Positions 1 to 10,897 of a stretch of DNA of 64,000 nucleotides are shown piece by piece. The stretch is from contig NC_134701.1 in the NCBI RefSeq assembly GCF_043290135.1, forward strand, positions 204,429,601-204,493,600, written 5' to 3'. The notes under the pieces were generated by a model. It ran no database searches. It was not told where the DNA came from and worked only from the letters and a program-made list of their open reading frames with translations. The DNA comes from Rhipicephalus microplus. Taxonomy: Eukaryota > Arthropoda > Arachnida > Ixodida > Ixodidae. The number at the start of each line of letters is the position of its first letter. Position 1 is the first letter of the stretch. A program made the translations under genes and the position numbers.

Positions 1-885
1 GTTCCGAAGTTCAAACGCAAAAACTTCAACCATCGAAAAATAGGTGCATCGAAAGTGGTCTTACCCAGTGCCCTGTCCCACCAAGCATTAGGCCCATAGT
101 GCCGGATACTTCGGAGTACATCTTCCAGCACTTTTTTCTTTAATTACACGCAACTCTAGAGTTTAAAACAACTGTAAGTATACTTGAGACATCCGTAAAC
201 TTAAATCAATGATTTTTCTTTGTGTGCGCTACCCACACAAGGAGCGATGACGATCGATCCATCGCGCTTATAGCAAAGCAGTCTGCCACACCAAAATCTG
301 CCGGCCATACTAGTCGGTACTTCTCTGACTCGTGTGTAAGAATATAAAATTTGCAGTTAGTAATTTGGTACCCCTTGGTCACAAACACACTGGCATACTC
401 TTTCGCTAGATTGCAGTAGTTTTTCGTTGGGAGGTTTTCATGCTCTAGGTATCTATATAACTGCAAATGTGTACACTGGCATGCCTACTGTACACTGCCA
501 TATTGTTGCTTGCGCGAGAAAATGACTCAATATTTAATCATTTACAAAAATATGTATAAACAAGCCATCGTAAAACCTCTGTGCGAAACCGAGAAACGCC
601 TATCATAGACAAAAATATCGGCAGTAACAGCCGGCAATCTGCGGCTTTTCCTACAGGTCATTTGATATTTGTCGCAGTTGATGCGTGAATTCCTCAAAGA
701 ATTTTGTGCTCTTGCCAATAGGAGCATGTCATTCAGTGACTGGCAGCCCTGCGATGAAGTCGAATAAAGACGCAATTGTTAATTCGAAAGGAATATAGCA
801 TCTATCCTGACTGTGCGACTTGTGAACATGAAGCCGGATGGCATGTTCATTGCTTAAATAGTGGTTTTACAAGTACCTGGACATG
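1..885. other. no recognisable feature
   Basis: AT-leaning DNA. The longest reading frame is an 86-codon one on the minus strand (206-466), which I cannot match to any family. I see no repeat structure. Confidence 0.5.
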
Positions 886-972
886 TTTTGGCGTGGTGTA
901 GAGTGCCGAGCACTCAGTTGGTGTTTAGAAGGTGGCGAGTTCCAATCCTCTGAGCGGACTCTTTTTTTTTCG
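886..972 (+). other. tRNA-like (SINE head) remnant
   Basis: An A-box-like TGGCGTGGTG at 889 and a B-box-like GAGTTCCAATCC at 937-948 sit at tRNA-like spacing, followed by a run of nine T at 962-970 that would terminate RNA polymerase III. The arms do not fold into a good cloverleaf. I read it as a decayed tRNA gene or the head of a tRNA-derived SINE, not a working tRNA. Confidence 0.3.
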
Positions 973-1396
973 TAATTTGTTTTTAGTTTTTAATGCATCA
1001 ACGCGCTCGATAGCACTTCTCTCACTAATATACTTACTTATGGCGAATAGGCATCAATGTTTGCACTCTATAGAGCTGTTTTGCGCTGTGTACCCAGCGC
1101 CTCCCAATAACATACGGCTCTGGTGTCCCAGTTTCTAGCGCTATGCCAGGCCCATAATCCAGCATGGCACTGCACGTTGGTACGCCCTGGCGCTGGAGTT
1201 CGCATTAAGAATATCAAGCTTTAATGCTCATAGTACAGTACTGATTCTGTATAATGCAATACAGTGTTTAGCCCTTATTCACCTTCTTTATCGATGCTTC
1301 ACCCGAGTGTTTGCGCATGTTCAACCATGCATACCGACATGCTAAAGTATGCATTTACTTTGAAACCCAACTTCAAGGCCGATTCTCCTTCTTTAA

Positions 1397-1564
1397 GTGC
1401 GAATGCACTTTATAAGCGACCCTGAATCTGCCGTCCGCGGTGAGCCTCCTCCTCTCTCCTAGCAACAGCGCGAAGAGCGGAGAGGAGTGTCTGTAGCAAC
1501 GGCGCAGCAACGTCACACACCACGTGATTGCGCACGCTCCGCCCTCCGCTCCGTGGCTGCGCGC
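1397..1564 (+). repeat. left inverted-repeat arm
   Basis: Starts GTGCGAATGCACTTTATAAG and runs through GC-rich sequence to GGCTGCGCG. Its reverse complement recurs at 2541-2706 with scattered substitutions and a few small indels. Confidence 0.7.
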
Positions 1565-1588
1565 GCCCGCGCCCGCTCCCGCACCGCT

Positions 1589-1919
1589 TTCCACGCCATC
1601 TTGGAGCAGATGGATGCGGCGATGGAGAGTGTGTCTGTGCTCGTGCGTCACTCGGTTCCAGTTGTGGTGGTGGGTGACTTTAACGTGGATGTTAGAAAGG
1701 ACAATGGCTGGTTGGTTGACCACATTTTGAACAATTACTCGATGACATGTCTGTCTGTCGAGTTTCCGACCAAGACCAACGGTGGCTTCGTTGACTCGGC
1801 GTTCAGTAGGAACTGTACGGTCCAACACCGTCTTGCCGGATCCACTCACCGTACATTTCTTCGATCATAAAGCGTTGACAGTAACTGTGAGCTACAATGA
1901 TAACACCAACAGGTGCTGA
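1589..1919 (+). pseudogene. Helitron/Helentron-type endonuclease fragment
   Basis: The frame encodes the second half of an exonuclease-endonuclease-phosphatase (APE-like) domain. It has a VPVVVVGDFNVDV core (catalytic Asp at about 1676, Asn two codons on), then FVDSAFSRN, and an FFDHKALTV block that supplies the terminal Asp-His pair. The DHK block lies in a different frame from the GDFN block, so there is a frameshift near 1850. The reading ends at a TGA at 1917-1919. The spacing and the GDFNVDV plus DSAFSRN pattern remind me of the endonuclease domain at the C-terminus of animal Helentrons rather than the LINE endonucleases elsewhere in this window. No helicase or Rep domain is present, so this is a broken 3' fragment. 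A divergent LINE endonuclease is the alternative. Confidence 0.5.
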
Positions 1920-2510
1920 TTTGTAATGACGTGTGTTGTGTGTGTGTGCGTTTGTGTGACGCGCTCTCGATGTGTGCATTTAATGCATCGTACGAAATTG
2001 CGAAGTGCAAATAAATAATACGTCGTGTATAAATGTGTGCCCATAAAACGCATCTTGACAAACAACACTTCAATTTATTAAATACACTTTAATCATCACC
2101 ATCGTCATCAACAGTAATAAAACCTCCCAAGCATTTCTCCGAGGGTTAACATGGTTAAATGCGAATGCACGTGGTGATGCTATAAGGGAGAGTAAAGTTA
2201 AAATCTGTTGGCATTCGCCAGTGAGTTAACGTAAACTCCCCCGTGTGATCACATTGCGATTCCCAGGAACCATTAGACCGTAAGGTGCCATTGTGTGAAA
2301 TAATAAATAAATAGTGCGAATAATAAATACATAATATATATACTGCAAATTAAATAATGAAATAAATATAACATATAATATGATTTACATATACAATACA
2401 CATATCCTGCGGATAAAAAAAACATATAAACATCCATGTAGTGCGAGTTCGCTCTCACCTAGGCGCATAAACTCACCAAGATTTCCCGAGAAAGTAAATT
2501 TTGAGCACGC

Positions 2511-2568
2511 ACTCCGCCCTCCGCTCCGTGGCTGCGCGAGCGCGCAGCCGCGGAGCGGAGGGTGGAGC
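2511..2568. repeat. GC-rich palindrome
   Basis: Arms 2511-2538 and 2541-2568 are 25/28 complementary around a 2-nt centre (AG). It overlaps the inner end of the right inverted-repeat arm. Confidence 0.65.
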
Positions 2569-2706
2569 GCGCGCAATCACGTGGTGTGTGGCGTCGCTGC
2601 GCCGTTGCTACAGACGCTCCTCTCCGTTCCTCGCGCCGTTGCAGGGGAGAGGAGGAGGCGCACCGCGGACGGCGGATTCAGGGTCGCTTATAAAGTGCAT
2701 TCGCAC
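2541..2706 (-). repeat. right inverted-repeat arm
   Basis: Reverse-complement partner of 1397-1564. It ends in the mirror-image GTGCATTCGCAC, followed by TTAA. Confidence 0.7.
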
Positions 2707-2710
2707 TTAA

Positions 2711-5700
2711 AAACCGCTGCCAGACCGGTACGGACGCCTCACTATAGAGCACTCCGATGACGTTTTTTTTTTTTAGATGTGCCCATTTGGACAATCATGG
2801 TGCCACGTGATTCTGGTGTGGTGCGCGGAAGTTCCCGAAAATTAAGCGTTCTAGTGGTGAGGTGTCCCGAAGCAGCACGTTTCGGCCCCTTCATGCAGCG
2901 TTCTGGTCAGCCGGTCAGGCCTGAAATATTTCTGAAGGTGCGTTGAATTCCACTCTTCACCTGCTCTGTATACGTGCATACGCAGAAGTATTTGTACAAA
3001 CTGGCATGCACTAGACGCACATTAGACGCGCGCCTGGCGTTTCAATAAAAAAACCCACAAATAAACTCACTTCGCAGATCCGCGTCGACGTACGTCGACA
3101 GAGTTCCACGAAAGCATTTGCGTGAAGTGTTTCATAGCTGCAATTCACGGTGTGCTTCATCTTTAATAGCACGAGACAAGTTGAAGCGAGCGAAACCGTT
3201 TTTGTCTTACGGCAATAAAGCATTGTTGAAAAAAACGCGAATATTGCATTGAACGAGCACCGCAAAACAATCTTTGTCATTTTAGAGCACACTGAAACGC
3301 TTCTCCTTGTCAGTTTATGTCCTGGCTAAGATTTCGTCTTTGGTCACGGCGAGAATCCGGCTGGAGGCATATGCGCATGCCTACTCGTTTTCAACCTTTT
3401 TGCATATTAGTAAATAAAACCAACAGCCATTTGCAACATCACGTGCAAGGAATGCTCCAATTACAGACGTGGATGGCAAAGAAAAGGAGGGGTAAGCGAG
3501 AGTGTGAGGAGGGCAGCTCGAGAACAATGAGTGACGCTACCTTGGAAACTTGTTTCATCACCTTACGGCGGTCGCGTCGGTTGCGCCTCGCGTCGGAGCT
3601 CACGTTAGCGTAAAGTCGCTGTGCGCAGCACACCCACTCAACACCACCTAGACTATTCAATAGTCTAGGTGGTGTTGGCCCACTCATGCAAGAAAGAGAC
3701 GCGCGTATCGCGTTCCATATTGACCCTGCCATTTGGTCCAGAGGAAGCGCGCGTGTTTCATTGGTAGATTCCCTCCTGTCGCTCTCCGCCAGAGATGGAG
3801 TGCTCCGGCACAGAGTTCGTCAGCTACTCCGGATTTGCCAATCGATGACATGATATGCTTGGAAAGACCATATTGCAAGCTGTCCTTGTTATATACACGG
3901 CAGATGCCTGTGCAGGTCCGCGATGTTCAATGCAGCCGACATATCCATCAATATGTACAAAGATCTACATGCTGGTTCACGATAATGTTAGTTTTTTAAT
4001 TCAGCCAAGACCATCCGCCCAGCTTAACCAGGTCCGCTGGTAAAGGAAAGTTGTGACATCTAAAATTTAATATTTAAAAGTACATTTAGGGTTAAGATAA
4101 ATGCATAGTAAAATATTGTTATGGTTTAATATGACGAATATTTAGCGGGCCTGCATGAGAAAAAAGAACACAGCTGAAAACAAGGGATCGCAGCATAATG
4201 CTCCGCACTCATTTCAGCTGGTCTAAACAGAGAAATGAAAGTAATAAAAGCCTGAGTTGTTAGAGAAACGCTATCATTTGTTTCCAATAAAGGTTAGCCA
4301 TTCGGCATCGAGTACCTCGCAGTAGAAAGGTCGATACCGAAGTAGACAAGTGCAAGCATATATGCTTTACCCTTCGCTGTGAAGTGATCAGTTCTCTTGC
4401 GTTCTCTGTAGACTTATTTATACAGGCCTAAGAATAGAAAAATAAATATTCGCCTCAATAGCGGGAAGTTTCACAATGAATGTTTTTCTTGTTCTTACAG
4501 CAGTCATGTTTCATGAAGTGATCCTTATCTAAAACTGAATAGCTCCACTCACCATTAAACCAAACTCAAAAGCAAAAAAAGAAAGAAGAGCTGTTTATGC
4601 TAACGACGGCAAAAAGAAAGATAACGTTGGCACATATCTAAAAAAACGTTTATTTTCCCAGTTTAATAAAAGAGCCGTAGTTTGAGACCCTCTCTTGACT
4701 TTCATCGAACGGTTCATAACGATCCGGTCGATTTTGTTAGGGCTGCCTGGGCAGCTGTCGAATTCCCGGAAGACAAGACGCAGTTCAAATTCTATTGCGC
4801 GTATATTTCGCACTATTTTTTTGGCTTCCTCACATGATGTACAGTTGTCTCTCCATCTTTAATTTAAACCGTATAGTGTATGCAAGGTGACTTTACATTA
4901 CTAGAATTTATTTTTACTCCCAAAATATTTCGCCTGCTAGTAAAGAAAGTTCTGCCTTAATCAGTCCACTGGCTCGACACAAATCTTTGTTGAACGGAGC
5001 AGAGATTTATCTCTGTCACTGAATCTATATCGTCAAGCACCGGCTCTTGACCCAAGCGCCCCCACACCCACTAACTCCTACGCACAAGTGTGTAGTATAT
5101 AGGTACACTCGGCGTAGTACAGGTACATTCGCATCCTGCGCCGTTCATTATTCCTTTTCTTGTACAGTTTGACTTCAACTCAGTCCAATGATCCAAATAC
5201 AAATATAGTAACCGAAATATTCTGCAACATGTTTAATCCTTAATGCCATTTTATGTTCGACGTCTTCCGGAAATGTGGACCCATCTTTTGCACGGTTCGA
5301 CACCTTCAAGACACTCTCTCGACATACAGGTCTTTCGCTACATGTACACCAAACCCTACAATTGCGTTTTTTTTCCAACTTCAGCATTTGCTCCCCCTGC
5401 TTTTTTCGTTCTTTCCTTTTCGCACTTAAGCTACTGCATTTTAACCCTTCTTGTTCACGTTCTTGCGCCGAGAGAGCTGGCTTGAAGCACCCTGAGAAAC
5501 CAATAAACGTGTTCTTTAATCACGGTTATTATGATATTTAGCCACTTCTAACATCATTGGTATGGTCTCACTGCACGAATGAGCTCAATAGTGAAGGAAT
5601 GACTGAAAAGCGGCTATGAGGATACCAATGTCATTTGGCATATCTTGTTAAAAATTTGCTTGATCCATCTTTCATGAAAACTGCCACGGCACAAAAGTGC

Positions 5701-6184
5701 TACAAAACTTTCATTAAACGAGATGCAACTTTGTCGGATGTTAACAAACAAAACTTTGGCAAAGCGTAAATTTATTAAGACCTCAGTTCCTATCGATGGG
5801 ACACACTCGCAGTGATAACTCGTTACATCACCTCTATTCTGATGACTGAAGTTGGCGGTAATGACTGATCAGTAACATCTCATGTTAGCTGAACTAATTG
5901 TCGACGTGGACACATTAGATGGTAGGGGCCGCCTATACTAAACCATAAACACGTAGCCAGAAGGGTTCTATATCAGTTAATTCATCGGCTCGAGGCCCAT
6001 GCCACAAAAGGCGAACTTTGTTGGTGAGTGGCCTGTTAGGGGCGACCATCTAACGACTTCGCTTGGCGCCTGGCTTCAATACAACTAATAACGCTTTGAT
6101 TTGCAGGCCGCCTTTAGAGGGGACTTGCATCACATTTCCAAGTCATAGTTTTTAGGGTCTTCATCAAGTGTGTGTACTCCCGAT
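2711..6184. other. AT-rich DNA, no gene recognised
   Basis: Short reading frames only (98 codons or fewer), none resembling a family. It holds a T13 run at 2764 and one perfect palindrome (listed separately). Confidence 0.5.
3639..3677. repeat. perfect palindrome, 19-bp arms
   Basis: The left arm CAACACCACCTAGACTATT (3639-3657) and its exact reverse complement (3659-3677) are separated by one base. Complementarity stops abruptly on both sides. Confidence 0.85.
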
Positions 6185-6445
6185 TAGAAATCCATGGTTG
6201 GTGGATTCTAGAATCGTTGGTGGATATGATGGCAAGAATACTGGATATGGGGGAAATATTAGAGAGAATAATGGCTGATGAAGGCGAGAGTGGAAAAAAT
6301 GGCAGGTGGTGGTGGTGGCGAGCCAATGATGGTGACGGTGGGAAATGCCGGCTGGTGGCGAGGCAAAACGTGCTTGGTGGAAGGCTTGGTGAGCAAGGTG
6401 GATGACGGTGGCGCGATGGAAGCTTGGTGGATGATGATGGCATGA
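6185..6445 (+). repeat. degenerate GGT/GAT-rich simple-sequence tract
   Basis: The plus strand is dominated by imperfect repeats of TGGTGGATGATGG type. Open reading frames in it on both strands are by-products of the composition. Confidence 0.45.
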
Positions 6446-7076
6446 TGAAAAAGCACACGCAAGTAGGTAAAATCACTTTTTTGTAGTGTTTGATTCTTGA
6501 ATGCATAGAGATATATGTTTATGGTCAAACGAAACCAACGCTACCAATTACACTTTCTAGTACATTTTTTTTATTTCTGTAGTGTTAACAACGCTTTAAT
6601 TTTTGTGGAGCATAGAATATGTGGCCGAGAATATGTTTACATTTCGCCCACGTACCTACATCAGTTTGACATCCGCGATGTGTTTCTTTGTTGTGATGCT
6701 TAGAAGACTAGAGGTGTCCTTGTGAACAGTGACAATAAGTGTGTTACATCGCCACACAGTTGTCGAGGAATATATGAGCTCCAGTTCGCAATCACCCCTT
6801 TCAATTTTAGAGCAGAACACAGCGGTCACTTGATGTCGCCACGATAGAAACGAAACTCTGGCAATTCTTGCACACTCTATTGCTTAAGCCGTACTTTTAA
6901 GTTGATATTCATAAGCTCTAACTTTCGACATCTGTCGAGACGAGCCCCAGCTAATTTGTCTTTCACCCTTCTGTTCTACCACCATGATTTCCACTGAAGG
7001 TTAGTCCTACCGACCAAGCCCGTACAAGTGTTATAGGCACATCTGGGTTTCCGAATACACATTTCGACGAGTAAGA
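6446..7076. other. no recognisable feature
   Basis: AT-rich. The right part may include the 5' leader of the LINE ORF1 that follows, but its 5' end cannot be placed. Confidence 0.4.
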
Positions 7077-8046
7077 ATGACAATACAGCACAGCTGTGGC
7101 ATCAGGTGGCTGCCAGCTTACTTTACGGCCACAGGGCACGGCGGCATCGAAAACATACGGATCACTCAAAACCCGGTTGTCTTGCTTGCGCAGGTAAGAG
7201 GGCATTACGGTAAATGCTTTCGTTCCGATAACCGTTTTCTTTTGATGCTGCCGTGCCCTCGGCTGTGTGATATGTTAAATGTACTCACTTACTCGGCGAG
7301 GAAATTGCTGTTGCTTGGAGGTGACATAGAAGAAAATCCGGGCCCAGACATAGCGCGAATTGTTAAACACCTTAAAGAAATTGCATCAGACATTAAAGAA
7401 ATCAAGGAAACGCGTCTTCCAGACATTGAAAGTAAATCAGATTCGATTTTCGCTCTCGAACAAAGAGTAGCATTGTTTCAAGAGCAAATTAACTGCATAG
7501 AAAACACTATTTAATGTACTTGAATAAAAAATAGACGACATGGAAAACCATAGCAGGCGCTCCAACTTGATCGTTTATGGACTTCCAGAAAAAGAAGATG
7601 AAACTAACACCGCACTTGAAACTGCAGTAAATAAAGGTATTTTTCAGGATATCCTTGAAATTGAGAGCGTACAAATCGAGCGTATACACCGACTAGGCAA
7701 GTAACGACATGACTCGACGAGACCTGTCATTCTTAAAATGTTAGATTCAAGAAGTAAATGTGCAATACTAAAAAGAGGCTTTAAACTCAAGGACACGGAC
7801 TATTCCATTGGTGAAGATTGTTCCCAAAGAATTCGCGACGTCCGAAGGAAATTGTGGGCTAGTGCGAAGCAGAACCGTGACAAAAGAGAAAAGGTTTCAC
7901 TGGCGTTCGATAAACTATACATAAACACCATGCCTTACGTCTGGGATTATCATTTGAATGATAAAATTCCGTTGCGAAAAAACGCCAATGCGGGCTTGAA
8001 CCACCCGAATACCAGAGGCTACACGCAGAAGCAAAGCAAGAATTGA
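7077..8046 (+). pseudogene. LINE ORF1 with 2A-like motif (CR1/L2-type), decayed
   Basis: An RNA-binding ORF1 protein of a non-LTR retrotransposon, of the kind that coats the element RNA. The first open part (7077-7514) has a leader, the motif DIEENPGP preceded by LLLLGG, and then a charged heptad-like coiled coil rich in Lys, Glu and Ile. After a frameshift near 7515 the frame 7540-8046 continues with MENHSRRSNLIVYGLPE, an RRM-like block with RIHRLG and RPVILKML, and a basic C-terminal part. Two in-frame TAA codons (in LEQ-like context near 7525, and at about 7702) also break it. The start is uncertain: ATG 7077 opens the frame, but ATG 7245 puts the 2A motif 27 residues in and fits better. 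No ORF2 follows, so the element is truncated soon after 8046. The order leader, 2A, coiled coil, RRM is known from CR1/L2-type LINEs; the clade here is inferred. Confidence 0.65.
7323..7346 (+). other. 2A-like ribosome-skipping motif
   Basis: Codes for DIEENPGP, matching the D(V/I)ExNPGP consensus at every fixed position, with a Leu-rich stretch just before it as in functional 2A sequences. Ribosomes would skip the last Gly-Pro bond and release the leader peptide. Activity is inferred from the motif. Confidence 0.75.
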
Positions 8047-8260
8047 GATTGAGGGGTGATAACGAGGGCCCTTCCACATCCATTAAATGCATTCATTGCA
8101 GCTCACGCTCGGCTTCTCTCACTAAAGGCGTGACCCACCGTGGCACATAATTTTCTTCCTGTCTACAATTGCAGTAATATTGTTTGATACAAGCGTGCAT
8201 TGCCATCAGGCGTCAGAGAATGTGATTATCAGGATGACTTCTTATTTCAAAGTTGGTTAC

Positions 8261-8410
8261 CTACTACAAAAAGCAAACACGTTACGGCGCGTATTACATT
8301 ATGGCCATGTTCTGGGTGCATGACATGTTTGAAAAGATATATGCACTAAGTGTTTGAACGACGCACTCGCTGTCGCATTCAACTCATGAAGGTGAATGTT
8401 AAGGATCTTC
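8261..8410 (+). repeat. dispersed repeat B, copy 1 (short)
   Basis: Shares with 16368-16655 and 24150-24455 the order of landmarks GTTACNGCGCGTATT, GGGTGCAT, TTTTATGCGCTCAGTGTTTGAA and CGTTCAACTC..GAAGG. It is diverged, with indels. Family unknown. Confidence 0.45.
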
Positions 8411-10016
8411 AATTTTTTTCTTTGTTAAAATTCTTTCAGCCTAAAGAAGCTTTTCTCTTTTTGCGATATCTCAGTGTTCTCATATTACTATTAACGTAAG
8501 TAAGGTCTCATAAACTATCACATTGTCAAGCCCCCACAAGAGACACCACTCTTCGCTTCGCGCCGATGTTTCGGTGACGTTCGTTATTTCAGTTGTTGTA
8601 TTTCATTCTCGCTTCACGGATGCATTAACACTGGCCATTATTTCCAGGAAAAAATACGACCTTCGCTTCTAGACGCCAAGAGGCGAAGCCAGTGCAAGCC
8701 ATCAAGGATTTACTTGGGTGTTTTTCTTTTAAACTTTTCTGTATTGCACGAAGGTAACGTCCCCTCGGAATCGAAGAAACCAATAACGTGCCACCGAGGT
8801 CCAAATTGAAAATTAAGTCAGCACTGGAGGCTAAGATTAGCAGAAAGTTTCATTAACGTGGAAACCAGATGCCCTTCGGTTGATTGAAAACTTCTTTCTT
8901 TTTTTTTCTCAACGAAGGGCGTTAGCTGCAAACGGGCTGCGATGCATCGGGCTGGGTTTGGCCCGTGATGTCCTTGTATTTTATAAAAGGGGCGTATAAA
9001 AAAAAAATCGCAAGCATTACGGCAGAAGCAAGTACATATAAATAAAGATTGCTGGCTGCATTGTATACGTTTGCATTTTATGCCTTCGCGACGTGCCCTT
9101 GTTTTACCCTTGAGCTGTTTCAGCCTCTAATTCATTCAAAAAGTCGACTTCTGCATTTACCTCCGTCGGGTAAGCGTGTATTCAACTGAACGCGTGCTTT
9201 GTAGCGTCGTAGATAGTCTTACAGATTGCTTATAGCGCAGTATTTGTGAATAGACGTAAATTTCTGTAACAAAACTAAGGATTTGTATCCTTGTGTCCTG
9301 TAATCCAGGCTAAAATTGGAACATGAAAATATCCACACTTTTGTTGAATTCAATTACTGTAGACTTTAATTGACGGCTAGATATTTGAATGCTTCCCTTG
9401 TCCCGTCTCACAGTAAACAGTCTTCATGCAAAAAAGTTCGATCACACATAAATGAATATTAGATTGAAACATGCATTATCGGAGATCCCCATTGAGTTTC
9501 GTCAGTTTTGAATTAAGTCTTTGTTGTAGGAGAGGACGCATTACGGGTCTTAATTCTTTTTCATTCCTCTTATCATTAAATGACAAATACAAGGCTTCTA
9601 CTCTATACGGCTTACTTTTCCTACCTGCTTCTTGTTTTTACATGAATCCACTATTTTTATTTGCCAGCGCCGCCTTGTGTCATTTCAGATAGGGTGGGAG
9701 GTTTGCAGAATATTCCGGAACAATCGGGCTCGCAAGAATAAAAGACTCCTACACCTAACCACGGCGTTAACTGGCGTATAGGTCGTGGTATATCGAGGGA
9801 GCCACATTGCCAGTTTTTCTAACAAGTGGCAGTGTCCTCTTTCGCCGTGCCAAGCTCATATCAAAGAGTGCGCCGAAATCACAGAAAGAAATAAGCTTAC
9901 GTGTTCTTGTTCTATCCCGCGATAAGCCTTTCTTATAGATCTATTTTTATTTACCACACAAACAAATTTTCCACCCGAGAAGTAGCACTCCAATCCCAGC
10001 CCCTCCTACACGATTT
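8411..10016. other. no gene recognised
   Basis: AT-rich, with a few homopolymer runs and short reading frames without family resemblance. Confidence 0.5.
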
Positions 10017-10254
10017 TGATTGATATGTGGGGTTTAACGTCCCAAAACCACTATATGGTTATATAAAAACGCCGTAGTGGAGGGCTCCGGAAATTTGGAC
10101 CACCTGGGGTTCTTTAACGTGCACCCAAATCTGAGCATACGGGCCTACAACATTTCCGCCTCCATCGGAAATGCAGCCGCCGCAGCCGGGATTCGATCCC
10201 GCGACCTGCGGGTCAGCAGATGAGTACCTTAGCCACTACACCACCACGGCGGGG
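10017..10254 (-). mobile_element. Ruka-type tRNA-derived SINE, full-length
   Basis: Read on the minus strand, it starts with a tRNA-like head (CCGCCGTGGTGGTGTAGTGG, B box GGGATCGAATCCCGG). It continues through the conserved body (GCATTTCCGATGGAGGCGGAAATG, TTTGGGTGCACGTTAAAGAA, CCCCAGGTGG, CTCCGGAGCCCTCCACTACGGCG-like order) and ends TTTAACCCCACATATCAATC. CCCCTC followed by a CACACG/CACATG-like stretch flanks both ends (10000-10012 and 10255-10267), probably a worn target-site duplication. I recognise it from memory as the SINE described in ixodid ticks. Confidence 0.75.
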
Positions 10255-10731
10255 CCCCTCACACATGCTTATGTACCGCTCAACATTCCGCAGTCTTATT
10301 ACTTGCTGAAATTTTCGAGGAATTCCTAAAGAAGCACAGGCACCCAAATCAAGGCTGAAAACCCTGATTGTGCGAGTGTGCTATGGATATTTAGAGCCCT
10401 TTTTGGAGCACGCAGTCTCAGTTTAGATTTCAAATAGCAGTGAGCTAGCAAGGTAAATACAGCTGGCCACGTGACCGTGGAAAACTGTGACGTGGCGCCA
10501 CGTGCGAGAGTGTGCGTGAACGGGAACCACGCTTACAGCAAGGAGAGCCATTATACGCGAAACCGCAGGCACAGATGAAGAAATTGGACATAGCGCAAGC
10601 GCAAGGCGCATGCCAGCAACCACCCTACACAAACTCTTTGCGTAGGTTTGTTTACATTGCCGCCGCATTGATGTCGGCATGGCGAGGGGTTCCGCGGCTT
10701 GCTCAGTCGAAGGGCATGTACTTTAAGATTG

Positions 10732-10897
10732 ATTTATCTATGTTCTAGGCTATATGTTTCTTTGATAATCCCTGTATATTGTTTACGTGTCTCCCAATAA
10801 ATCTATCCCAATAAATTTATCTATGTTCTAGGCTATATGTTTCTTTGATAATCCCTGTATATTGTTTACGTGTCTCCCAATAAATCTATCTCCTTCC
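10732..10897 (+). repeat. 83-bp tandem duplication
   Basis: Two near-identical units offset by 83 bp (10733 onward and 10816 onward), each with TTCTAGGCTATATGTTTCTT and CTCCCAATAAATCTATC, so AATAAA is duplicated. The near identity suggests a recent event. Confidence 0.8.

Larger units (their letters stand above)
1393..2710. mobile_element. TTAA-flanked long-inverted-repeat element
   Basis: Inverted repeats of about 166 bp face each other at 1397-1564 and 2541-2706, and both are bounded externally by TTAA (1393-1396 and 2707-2710). By eye the arms are about 90% identical. The outer end of each arm starts GTGCGAATGCAC, which is itself a small palindrome. Long terminal inverted repeats and a TTAA target are compatible with a non-autonomous DNA transposon (piggyBac-type elements use TTAA), but no transposase is visible. 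The interior carries a Helitron-type endonuclease fragment, so the unit may also be two copies of one hairpin element in opposite orientation. No similarity search was possible. Confidence 0.45.

Noticed and set aside
1397..2706. Firm assignment to piggyBac
   Set aside because: TTAA flanks alone are weak evidence in AT-rich DNA, and no transposase or canonical CCC-type ends are visible.
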